A stretch of 64,000 nucleotides of DNA, from positions 68,564-132,563 of the forward strand of contig CAXTWH010000009.1 in the NCBI GenBank assembly GCA_964247975.1. The letters run 5' to 3'. This DNA is from KBS-96 sp964247975. Its GTDB lineage: Bacteria > Acidobacteriota > Terriglobia > Bryobacterales > Bryobacteraceae. The position numbers and the translations under genes are program-made. Shown here one piece after another: positions 50,647 to 58,377 of this stretch. The stretch's first letter is position 1, and each line of letters opens with the position of its first letter. The notes below the pieces were generated by a model. That model saw nothing but the letters and a program-made list of their open reading frames with translations. It made no database searches and was not told the origin of the DNA.

Positions 50647-51345
50647 GTGCCAATTCCTTTATTTCCGGTTTATCTTTTCGACGTAGACGGAACGCTGGTG
50701 GATTCTGCCGCCGACATCTGCGGCGCCATACAGGACGTTCTGCTGACCAGGGATCGTACCGACGTTTCCAACGACTTCCTACGAACTTACATCGGGCGTC
50801 ATCTGCTGGACTTGTTCTCTGACTTGTTTCCGGAAGATTCACCGGCGGATATTGAAGCCATGATTGCGAACTACCGGACTGTTTATCCGGCCCGCAATCA
50901 TGCGTCTACCAAGCTTTATCCAGGCGTCAAGGAAGCTTTGGGGGCTTTGCCGGGTAAGAAGTCTACTGTCACAACCAAAGGCACTCCCACTACCCGCGTT
51001 GTGCTGGAAAAATTCGGCCTGATTCGCTTCTTCGACCACGTGCAGGGAACAGACGGGTTTCCGGCAAAACCGGAGCCGGACGTGATCTTTGCTGCTTTAA
51101 AAGGACTGGGCGCTTCTCCGGATAATTGCCTGCTGGTGGGCGATGCCAGTTCCGATATGGAAGCGGCGCGGCGGGCCGGGGTGAAAGTCTGCGCCGTTAC
51201 TTATGGCTACGGCACAAAAGAAGTTTTGTCGCCTTGGCATCCCGATTACTGGGTTTCGGATTTGCGGGAACTGGCCGGGCTTCCTGTTCCCCTTGCTGGA
51301 CCGCATTCTTTACCTGAATGGGCGGGCAAAAGGGGAGCAAACTAG
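50647..51345 (+). CDS. HAD-superfamily phosphatase
   Basis: About 232 residues from a GTG at 50647, chosen because the catalytic YLFDVDGTLVDSAADICGAIQ then starts at a normal distance; an earlier start would overlap the terminator. Motif II is in STVTTKGTPTTRVVLEKFG, motif III KPEPDVIF, motif IV LLVGDASSDMEAARRAGVKVCAVTYGYG. This is a phosphoglycolate-phosphatase-like hydrolase with a helical cap. It is the second such gene in the window but clearly distinct from the one at 10.6 kb. Confidence 0.8.
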   Translation: MPIPLFPVYLFDVDGTLVDSAADICGAIQDVLLTRDRTDVSNDFLRTYIGRHLLDLFSDLFPEDSPADIEAMIANYRTVYPARNHASTKLYPGVKEALGALPGKKSTVTTKGTPTTRVVLEKFGLIRFFDHVQGTDGFPAKPEPDVIFAALKGLGASPDNCLLVGDASSDMEAARRAGVKVCAVTYGYGTKEVLSPWHPDYWVSDLRELAGLPVPLAGPHSLPEWAGKRGAN

Positions 51346-51507
51346 ACCAGGAAGATCGATAACACTTTAGCCGACTAGAATCCCGTTCTCTTCTCTTTTC
51401 AGCCGGACGGCAACTGGCAACACTATCTTCCGGTCAAGTGAGAAATCCAACCACAGAACTTTACAGATTGAAAACCATTGTAAACTCGGCATGGCGTTTG
51501 ACCCTTA

Positions 51508-52746
51508 TCATTGGCTAGCGCTCGATCGGCGAGTAGCGCGGCGCACCTTGCTCTCACAACCAATTTGCAGCTCACTGAGACTTCGATTTTCATTGGAGAA
51601 GCAGAGATACTCTTTTGTTCTCTTATCGAGACCGCACGTGCCCTCATGTGGACGGCTTTGAGGGTCGTAGTAGGTGCAGGAAAGGTCGGGTTTGTTAGGG
51701 CCAGCCTGGTGATCCGCGTGTGACGGTTCCGAGAATGTCTGTGCTGTTACTGAACGCGTTAAGGCAAGGGTGCCGGTGGCAACCAGCAGCAGCACTACCA
51801 ATGCCGATATGGTTAAGCAATATCTCAACATGAAATTTACCCGCTGCGTATTTGCTTGTAACATCAAAATTCGTTCCTCCAAAGTGTTTGCAGCAAACAT
51901 CTCCACAGTTGGGAAGTTGAGCCTTGGTCCGACGTGTGCTAAAGTCGCCGCCAACCTGATCAAAGCATTTGTGTACGTTTGGCGGCACATAAGTTTTTCC
52001 GCCGCCATACGATCACAGATCATCTCGCGCGTTTTGGTCAGATGAGATTTAATAACCCACGCGACGGGATGAAACCAAGTGAATAGAAGTAAAACCTCGT
52101 AGCAAAGATTTTTCTGAAAATCGTGACGGGTGAGGTGCGCACACTCGTGTCCCACGGCAGCTAGAAACTCTTGCGATGACGCTTCTTTGACGAATCTGGG
52201 CGGCACAACCAAAACCGGCCGCCATAATCCGGCGGCAGCAGGACTAAGTACGCCGTGCGAGCACAACACGCTTGCCTTCTCAACCACAAACAGCCTGGCT
52301 GAGAATTCCCAGAGTTGCCTCTGTTCGTGGGTCAGTGTGGCTGGCTTAGCACTTCGAACAAGTCTCGCTGTTAAGCTGAACAAGCAACACAAGCGCAGGA
52401 CAAGCAAACCCAGCATAACAATGTAGAAGTCGGCAAGCACACGCATCAAAGACAAAGGAAGAATGATGTCGGCGCTCTGTCGTGTCGAGATGGCAGGAAT
52501 CCACGCTATAGGTGCATGAGTTCCAAGTCTTCCCGGGACAGGAAATTGCCTCCAATACGGCAGAAAGAGGGAAGTAAGCGGAACAAACGTGCAGAGCCCT
52601 AAGACGACAACCCAAAGGGCGTGCTGAAACTGTGAGCCCAGTCGAGCAGTGATTCGACTTATAACCCAACCCGCTGCCCCAATCAGACACACCTGCCAAG
52701 CGGCATTGATCACATAGGAGTCAATGAGAAAGGCGGCCCTAGTCAT
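51508..52746 (-). CDS. BlaR1/MecR1-like M56 membrane metallopeptidase
   Basis: 412 residues from the ATG at 52746, which overlaps the blaI stop by eight bases. N-terminal spans lead to a zinc protease domain with HECAH (His200, His204) and FTWFHPVAWVIKSHLTKTREMICDRMAA, and a last span near 315-335. The Asp of REMICDRMAA resembles the third ligand. Unlike BlaR1, the region after the last span is only about 70 residues, with no penicillin-binding sensor domain. It should cleave the BlaI-like repressor or another target when signalled; the signal is unknown. Confidence 0.85.
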   Translation of the reverse strand: MTRAAFLIDSYVINAAWQVCLIGAAGWVISRITARLGSQFQHALWVVVLGLCTFVPLTSLFLPYWRQFPVPGRLGTHAPIAWIPAISTRQSADIILPLSLMRVLADFYIVMLGLLVLRLCCLFSLTARLVRSAKPATLTHEQRQLWEFSARLFVVEKASVLCSHGVLSPAAAGLWRPVLVVPPRFVKEASSQEFLAAVGHECAHLTRHDFQKNLCYEVLLLFTWFHPVAWVIKSHLTKTREMICDRMAAEKLMCRQTYTNALIRLAATLAHVGPRLNFPTVEMFAANTLEERILMLQANTQRVNFMLRYCLTISALVVLLLVATGTLALTRSVTAQTFSEPSHADHQAGPNKPDLSCTYYDPQSRPHEGTCGLDKRTKEYLCFSNENRSLSELQIGCESKVRRATRRSSASQ

Positions 52747-53134
52747 GGCTGTTGCCCTCCTGGTCGGCTCCAAGCTGCCGACTCAACTCTGCCAAGCGCT
52801 CGGAGTTAATTTGTCGAGTTTTGACCAAGCTCATGACCAGTTCTTCAGATGACCCCCCAAACATGCTTTGTACAAGGTCTTTGACCGCTTGACCCAGAAC
52901 GGTCGTTTTCGAAGCGACCGCTTGGTATTCGTAGGCACGACCTTTCAGCGTACGACGGACCCGCCCTTTTCGAAAAAGAATGTTGAGCATCGTCTGCACC
53001 GTTGTGTAAGCAAGCGCAGAAGAGAGACTCTCTTGTACAACTTGTACGTTGCTGGGGCCTTCACCCCAAAGCACTTGCATAATCTCAAGCTCTAACGGGG
53101 TGAGCGACTGAGCATTCTTTCTTCGACGGCCCAT
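52739..53134 (-). CDS. BlaI/MecI/CopY-family repressor
   Basis: 131 residues from the ATG at 53134, giving the normal start MGRRRKNAQSLTPLELEIMQVLW; in-frame codons further upstream overlap the promoter. Winged helix VLWGEGPSNVQVVQESLSSALAYTTVQTMLNILFRKGRVRRTLKGRAYEYQA, then a dimerisation part with AVKDLVQSMFGGSSEELVMSLVKT. It represses by binding an inverted repeat and is inactivated by its partner protease. Translationally coupled to the M56 gene downstream. Confidence 0.92.
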   Translation of the reverse strand: MGRRRKNAQSLTPLELEIMQVLWGEGPSNVQVVQESLSSALAYTTVQTMLNILFRKGRVRRTLKGRAYEYQAVASKTTVLGQAVKDLVQSMFGGSSEELVMSLVKTRQINSERLAELSRQLGADQEGNSHD

Positions 53135-53140
53135 TCCAAG

Positions 53141-53184
53141 TCCTAAATAAATAGTAGGATAAGTTCGAAGCACAGGATTGTCAA
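53141..53184 (-). promoter_or_regulatory. blaI promoter and inverted-repeat operator
   Basis: On the minus strand TTGACA (53179-53184) and TATCCT (53156-53161) are spaced by exactly 17 bases, a near-consensus sigma-70 promoter. TCCTACTATTTATTTAGGA (53141-53159), a 5-bp inverted repeat around nine bases, covers the -10 box and transcript start, about 7 bases from the blaI ATG. This placement fits autorepression by the BlaI-like protein. Confidence 0.65.
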
Positions 53185-53484
53185 CTATAAAAACAGGAGA
53201 AAACGCCATTTAACATGTCCGACATTTCGCACCTGGCGCACCGCAAAATAATCTCTGTAAATGGACTCCGGAATGAGGAATGGAAATTGACGAGTGCTGG
53301 CCCGTGACGAAAGCGAAAATTGCAAATCGCGCACGGAAAAGGTAGGCGGTGGGGCTGTATCCCGTTTGAGAATGCGATGCATCCGCTCATGCCGCCCGTT
53401 ATGCTGGAGCACTCCCGGCTCGATGCATTTGTGAACAATACCCAGCTTCATCCATTTGATGGATACTCGGCTCAGCCCTGCCCA
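53185..53484 (-). pseudogene. decayed IS481-family transposase, C-terminal remnant
   Basis: Reading the minus strand from 53484 gives WAGLSRVSIKWMKLGIVHKC, then IEPGVLQHNGRHERMHRILK and RDTAPPP. This matches the DDE integrase region of IS481 transposases around the catalytic Glu (NGRHERMHR). After about RDLQ the expected helical segment (..RFDRFR..YN..RPHEAL..) is missing, and the frame resumes as IYRDYFAVRQVRNVGHVKW, which resembles the C-terminal domain. The N-terminal half and both Asp are absent. No terminal repeats were seen. The remnant ends exactly where the blaI -35 box begins. Confidence 0.78.
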
Positions 53485-53529
53485 CTAGTAAACCTCGCTT
53501 CATGAAACAATAGAAACTCCGGTTAATTT

Positions 53530-53979
53530 ATGCCTCACCGATCTGCTCTTCCCGCTTTTTTCCTGATGACGCTTGCGCCGGTTCTGGTCAACGCACAATC
53601 TATGACCGACCGGGATCCCACACATCATCCTGTGCCGATGTACAGCAAATCCGAAAAGAAGCGCGCTGCCCGCTTCCGGGCAGTGGAAGGCATTGTGAAG
53701 AATGAACAGGATAACCCGGTGCAGGGTGCGCTCGTGAACTTGAAAAACCTGAAAACCAATTCCACGGTGACGTACATCACCAAAGCCGACGGCAAATATT
53801 ATTTTGACGAACTGAGCCGGGAAGAAGACTATGAACTCAGTGCTTCATTTTCCGGCAAGAATACGCCGGTGAAGAAACTAAGCCATTACGACACGCAAAC
53901 CAACGTCATGCGGATTCTGACCTTTGCTGACCCCGATGACCAATCCGTTCAGCGGGTTCATACCAAAGGGGGCCGTTAA
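53530..53979 (+). CDS. secreted carboxypeptidase-regulatory-domain protein
   Basis: 149 residues: signal peptide (ALPAFFLMTLAPVLVNAQ) and one beta-sandwich domain, AVEGIVKNEQDNPVQGALVNLKNLKTNSTVTYITKADGKYYFDELSREEDYELSASFSG. This is the CarboxypepD_reg-like fold seen at the start of Oar-like receptors, here standing alone. It probably works at the cell surface. Its stop overlaps the convergent amidohydrolase-like gene by four bases. Confidence 0.8.
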   Translation: MPHRSALPAFFLMTLAPVLVNAQSMTDRDPTHHPVPMYSKSEKKRAARFRAVEGIVKNEQDNPVQGALVNLKNLKTNSTVTYITKADGKYYFDELSREEDYELSASFSGKNTPVKKLSHYDTQTNVMRILTFADPDDQSVQRVHTKGGR

Positions 53980-55247
53980 GCGGATAACCCGGCCACCTGG
54001 CGGAAGTTGTCCTGGAACATGCGCTGCACATCGCGCTTGATCTGGTCTTCACTTAATGCCCAACCGTCGCTCATCAAAGCGGCATACGCTTTCTGAAGAG
54101 ATTCAGCAATCCAGGTGCGCGAGTGATTCCACTTGTAAAGCAGTTGATCCAGGATGCGGGCATCGGAATGCTGCGGAATAAAGCTGCTGCCGAGCAGTTC
54201 CAAACGCTCATCGGTGATTTCAGAAACGATCGAAGGATTGTTCAGAAACCACCAGCAGCCAAAAATCATCAGGTTGCTGAACTTTCGCGCTGCTACACAT
54301 AGCTCATGCTGGTTCTCGCGGGACAGCATGGAAACCAGAAACTTATTGTCCGGGTGATCGCGGCAGATATTTTCCACAGCTTTAATATCAGCATGGCCGA
54401 GCGAATCGCCGGCATCCTTTAAGGCCGGATTCGATCGTTTTCGCACGCCAATCATCATCGAAAAAGGAATCCTGTGAGCAAGGCAGACCGGCAGCACCAC
54501 CTCATCCAGCATCCGGCTTCTGGGCGAGTCATCAGGGTAGGCAAACGTAGGCGGCAATGAAACGGCCAAGTAGAGCGGTTTTAAACGCCCAATCCAATCA
54601 TCCAGAAATTTTCGAGCGGCGGTGATGGTGGATTGGTCCAGATCAGTTCCGACCGGATATCCGTCAGCGGAAATTATTTCGCGCGCGTTCTGCCAATTGT
54701 TCAACACCGGGTCCATGCGCAGGACGGCATGAAACTTGGGATGGCGCGGCGGATTTTCCTTCCACAATCCTGCTTCATTGGGATCGAAGATGTCATTGGT
54801 CATTACCAAATCGCTAACGTTAGCGCGTTTCAATACCTCGGAAACATATTCTTCCGCGGATCTGGCAGCAAAAAACGCCCGCGCTTCTTTCAGATCGGGA
54901 GCATTCGGGTTCAATCCAAACTCGGAAAGCACTCTCACCACGCCGCGACAGGCTTCCGAAAGCGGCGTATGCTTCACGAATAGCGTGTCCCAGATCAAGT
55001 CCGCTTGTTCCGGCCTCGACATGGCCCAAAACTGTTCCGGCTTCACCGGGGAAGAACGGAACGTTTCCGCAATCAGGTAATGATAATTCACCAATTCATC
55101 AATGCCCCACAAACAAAACTGGCGGAACTGCGGCGGATAAAGATGAGTGTGGATGTCGAAAACAGGGGTTTCAAAAACTGTTTTGCGAACAACTTCTTTC
55201 AACTGAGATTGGTCCAGGGCGGCGGGAGCGGCGGCTGCGGAAAGCAT
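53976..55247 (-). CDS. UxaC/amidohydrolase-like protein (glucuronate isomerase family)
   Basis: 423 residues, TIM-barrel metal-dependent enzyme. ETPVFDIHTHLYPPQFRQFCLWGIDELVNYHYLIAETFRSSP carries the His-x-His motif; VSDLVMTNDIFDPNEAG and HAVLRMDPVLNNW follow. Overall length and strand order match uronate isomerases and their relatives. Substrate could be a uronate or a related sugar acid, but the family is broad. It has a short Ala-rich N-terminus that is probably not a full signal peptide, so a cytoplasmic enzyme is assumed. Confidence 0.72.
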   Translation of the reverse strand: MLSAAAAPAALDQSQLKEVVRKTVFETPVFDIHTHLYPPQFRQFCLWGIDELVNYHYLIAETFRSSPVKPEQFWAMSRPEQADLIWDTLFVKHTPLSEACRGVVRVLSEFGLNPNAPDLKEARAFFAARSAEEYVSEVLKRANVSDLVMTNDIFDPNEAGLWKENPPRHPKFHAVLRMDPVLNNWQNAREIISADGYPVGTDLDQSTITAARKFLDDWIGRLKPLYLAVSLPPTFAYPDDSPRSRMLDEVVLPVCLAHRIPFSMMIGVRKRSNPALKDAGDSLGHADIKAVENICRDHPDNKFLVSMLSRENQHELCVAARKFSNLMIFGCWWFLNNPSIVSEITDERLELLGSSFIPQHSDARILDQLLYKWNHSRTWIAESLQKAYAALMSDGWALSEDQIKRDVQRMFQDNFRQVAGLSA

Positions 55248-55293
55248 AACGTTCTTTCAGCATACCTGAAACGATCAGCTTAGTAAGCTCGGA

Positions 55294-56067
55294 TTAAAGA
55301 CCGGCAAACCAGTCGTAGCCTTGTTCCGCCCAGTAATCTTTGGGCCGCGCGTCCGTATATTGAATCAGCCCAATTCGCTTAATGTTCTTGATTCCGTATT
55401 TCACCGGAATAATCAACCGTAAGGGAGCGCCATGCTCATCTTCAAGCGGCTGTCCGTTGCGCTCATAGCAGAGCAGTGTTTGGGGATGCTGTGCGCTTTT
55501 CTGATCGAGGCCGACGTAATACTGCGAGTCAGGCGTTTCCATTGAAACATACTGGGGCAGCCGCGTTCCGGCAGGAAAATATTTGCGGGTGAAGTCGGAA
55601 AATCGCGCTCCAGTCCATTGCACAATCGCGCTCCATCCCTCAATACAATAAAACTGAGTGGTCTGCGTGACACGCGGCAACGCTTTGATATCCGCCAGAG
55701 TGAGCTTCAGTTCAGGATGTCCCGCGCTGGCGCGGACGAGCAATCGCCAGGTATCAGCGTCCACGTCGTCATCCAGCCCGTAATCGCCATTGGGTTTAAT
55801 GTCACCAATCGCGGAAGTGGGATAGGTAGGCGCCAGATGATGATCACTCAGGTAAGCATGGGCCAGCTTCTCATTGCCATGCAGAATGTCCCGCTGCGGC
55901 CACGGCACCATCCGGTCCTGCAGGCGTGTTCTGATCCATTCATAGCCGCCGATGGCAGCTACGGCAGCAATGCTTCCAGTCAAAAACGTGCGGCGGGTTT
56001 GTTTACGAAAGAACTGCTTGGCCTCGTCTTCGGGCAGCAGAATTTCGCGCTTTAAATCGTTATTCAT
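55294..56067 (-). CDS. MsrP-like molybdopterin oxidoreductase, Tat-exported
   Basis: 257 residues. A twin-arginine signal (QTRRTFLTGSIAAVAAIGGY) at about 23-42 precedes a sulfite-oxidase/MsrP fold with the molybdenum Cys in FYCIEGW and SMETPDSQYYVGLDQ, PLRLIIPVKYGIKNIKRI. MsrP repairs oxidised methionine in the periplasm using electrons from a membrane cytochrome b. A cytochrome b gene overlaps its start by eight bases, so the two form one operon. The identity (MsrP or another sulfoxide or sulfite enzyme) is not certain. Confidence 0.85.
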   Translation of the reverse strand: MNNDLKREILLPEDEAKQFFRKQTRRTFLTGSIAAVAAIGGYEWIRTRLQDRMVPWPQRDILHGNEKLAHAYLSDHHLAPTYPTSAIGDIKPNGDYGLDDDVDADTWRLLVRASAGHPELKLTLADIKALPRVTQTTQFYCIEGWSAIVQWTGARFSDFTRKYFPAGTRLPQYVSMETPDSQYYVGLDQKSAQHPQTLLCYERNGQPLEDEHGAPLRLIIPVKYGIKNIKRIGLIQYTDARPKDYWAEQGYDWFAGL

Positions 56068-56734
56068 GAGGGTTCGTTTTCGTGGAAGGCTCCCATTCGA
56101 AGCCGGTGATCATGGATTGAAAGTTGCTCCAACCAGCGCGAGCCACTTGGCCCACATGAACTAGAAAAAAGAGCAGGTAGCCGATGGTGAGCATAAAGTG
56201 AATCAGCCGCGCCATTTCATAGCCGCCTTGCAGCATGGTCAGCCAGTGAAGTTGAATCGGTTTGTAAATGGCGAAGCCGCTCAATACCGAACCCGCGCCC
56301 ATGACGATGATGGCGGAATAACTGATCTGTTGGGCGGCGTTGTACTTCAATTGAGTGGGCGCGGTTTTCCGCAGTCCCAAATCGTGCAGCATCACATAAC
56401 CGGCATCGCGGAAAGCGGACCAGGACTGCGGAACAAGGTAACGCCATTCACCGGAAACAAACGTATAGGTGACATACGCAATTCCGTTCAACGTGAAAAA
56501 CCACATCATCCAGAAGTGCAGCGCCATGCCTTCGGCCAGGCGAGCGTTCAGGTGCAGAAACGAATACACGGAGTCCGGAAAAAAATGGAATGGGCCGATG
56601 TGATAAATGTCGTTTGCCCAATAGATGAGCAGCCCGCTCCAGATCATTAGGAAGAGCACAGGAAAGTTGATCCAATGGAACCATCGCACCGCCAGCAGGT
56701 GCTTCAGCTTGATTTTTTCCAGATTGTTTTCCAT
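56060..56734 (-). CDS. membrane cytochrome b (partner of the molybdoenzyme)
   Basis: 224 residues with four spans and His residues placed for haem ligation: RWFHWINFPVLFLMIWSGLLIYW, ARLAEGMALHFWMMWFFTLNGIAYVTYTFV, AQQISYSAIIVMGAGSVLSGFAIYKP and MARLIHFMLTIGYLLFFLVHVGQVARAGW. It belongs to the cytochrome b561/formate-dehydrogenase-gamma superfamily. It should deliver quinol electrons to the periplasmic molybdoenzyme. Its 3' end overlaps the molybdoenzyme start, so it is transcribed first and translated in a coupled way. Confidence 0.85.
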   Translation of the reverse strand: MENNLEKIKLKHLLAVRWFHWINFPVLFLMIWSGLLIYWANDIYHIGPFHFFPDSVYSFLHLNARLAEGMALHFWMMWFFTLNGIAYVTYTFVSGEWRYLVPQSWSAFRDAGYVMLHDLGLRKTAPTQLKYNAAQQISYSAIIVMGAGSVLSGFAIYKPIQLHWLTMLQGGYEMARLIHFMLTIGYLLFFLVHVGQVARAGWSNFQSMITGFEWEPSTKTNPHE

Positions 56735-56772
56735 TTCTTCCAGCTAATAGTACGCTACCGGAACGAAATTGG

Positions 56773-58377
56773 TTATGGAGCAGAGTTGATTAATTCCGCT
56801 GTTGCCTGGTATTGCTTGCCTGGTTCCACTACAACCTTTTTGCCATGCGCGAGAAAAGGCCCAATCACTTCCGGTTTAGCGTATTCCAGTTCGCTGTTGG
56901 TGGGTAAGGCCAACAAGGTGTAGCGGCCAGGAACGATGCCTGCCAGAGAAAAGGTGCCGTCGCTGTCGCTTTGGTCGCGTCGGGTGAGCGCCGGGCTGGT
57001 GGAATAATCATCGCGCAGCAGCAGAACCATTGCGCCGGAAACAGGCGTACCAGCTTGTTCCACGCGACCCTTCATTTCGGCCCGGCCTTTCGCCAGCGTG
57101 AGTTTCAATTGAACCGGGCCGTCTTGATTGAGTTCGATGGACCGGCCCGACACTTTGGCGTTGACTGCTTCGATGTTCTGGATGTAATAGTCTTCGGCAC
57201 TGTTGAACAGCAATTCGTAACGATTAGCGGCCAGCTCTCGGGCAGGCCAGGTAACATTTCCTTCCGTAATACTCGGACGCCAAACCTGTCCCGTGCTTGC
57301 ATCGCGCAGAAGAAGTGAATGGAGTACTGATTCGGGAAAGTTGCCGGTGCCGGCCAGGGTAGCAGTAATGCGTTTCTGTGTTTCCATCGTGCGAGGGTCG
57401 ATGGTTGTGTTTCCACTAATGTCCATAATCCGGTTCACAGCATGAGCGCCGGTTTTATCGTGCCATTGAGCACTCATCTGATAACGCCCGGGCGCTATGG
57501 CAAAAGTCTGACCGCCGTTGTTGAAGAACATGGAGTTGGGGCGAAATAACTCCCCCCAGCGAGTAACATATTGCAAGTGCGCATTCGCGTTCGCTCCGTT
57601 TGTTCTTTCAACATTGATATGCACAGCGGGAACTGCGGTCAGCGTGACGTTCAGTTCAACAGCCGCGCCGGGCAATAATTTTACCGGCGCAGCGGCGCTG
57701 TCGGAAGTGACGCTCGGATAAAACGTAAGCGGATAGCTGACATCGAATTTCGGCGCGGCAATCTGTGTTTCGGTTGCTTCCGCCGAAGGCACAATGCCCA
57801 TAGCCATGTACTGTTGCGCATACCAGGGTTGGGCCGTCACCGCCAAATAATAGGTGCCGGCGGCAAGTTTGCCGATGCTGTACCGGCCATCGCTGTTAGT
57901 TGCCGTGCCGCCGACATAGCGGGTCATGCGAATGCCTTCAACAACCATTTCACGCAGCAATTGAATGTTAGCGTTCGGCACCGGCTCGTTTTCCTGGTCC
58001 ATGATTATTCCGGAAATCACGGCTTGGCGCGGCAAGGGAAAAACGAGCCCGGTCGAATTCAAGTTCGGACCCACTGCCACTCCGGTGCTGTATTGCCCAT
58101 GCTGCTGATAAGTTTCCGGAAGATAGCCGGTATGAACAGCCGACAACGAGTATTTGCCTGCAAATAAATTGTTAAATTCAAAATGCCCGACGCTGTCCGC
58201 CATGACGCTTTCAAGGAGTTGCGGCTTGCCTACAGGCGAAACCTGCACTTCGGAACCGGGTAGCGGAGCTTGGGTCGCAGCGTCTACCACCGTGCCTGTT
58301 AACTTAAACATGGCCGGTGTTTGCTGTGCTGCCGCTGTGACTGCTAAGCCAAGCAACAGTCCAAGAAAGTTTCTCAT
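56773..58377 (-). CDS. secreted multi-domain carboxypeptidase-regulatory protein (copy B)
   Basis: 534 residues: signal peptide (MRNFLGLLLGLAVTAAAQQ), then a chain of beta-sandwich domains: FKLTGTVVDAATQAPLPGSEVQVSP at about 24, VISGIIMDQENEPVPNANIQLL at about 115, and a C-terminal AEMKGRVEQAGTPVSGAMVLLLRDD / SDSDGTFSLAGIVPGRYTLLALP at about 425-500. Each domain has the DG.F.F..L..G.Y.L pattern. It may bind or cross-link surface material. No catalytic motif is seen. It overlaps the upstream paralogue by four bases. Confidence 0.8.
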   Translation of the reverse strand: MRNFLGLLLGLAVTAAAQQTPAMFKLTGTVVDAATQAPLPGSEVQVSPVGKPQLLESVMADSVGHFEFNNLFAGKYSLSAVHTGYLPETYQQHGQYSTGVAVGPNLNSTGLVFPLPRQAVISGIIMDQENEPVPNANIQLLREMVVEGIRMTRYVGGTATNSDGRYSIGKLAAGTYYLAVTAQPWYAQQYMAMGIVPSAEATETQIAAPKFDVSYPLTFYPSVTSDSAAAPVKLLPGAAVELNVTLTAVPAVHINVERTNGANANAHLQYVTRWGELFRPNSMFFNNGGQTFAIAPGRYQMSAQWHDKTGAHAVNRIMDISGNTTIDPRTMETQKRITATLAGTGNFPESVLHSLLLRDASTGQVWRPSITEGNVTWPARELAANRYELLFNSAEDYYIQNIEAVNAKVSGRSIELNQDGPVQLKLTLAKGRAEMKGRVEQAGTPVSGAMVLLLRDDYSTSPALTRRDQSDSDGTFSLAGIVPGRYTLLALPTNSELEYAKPEVIGPFLAHGKKVVVEPGKQYQATAELINSAP

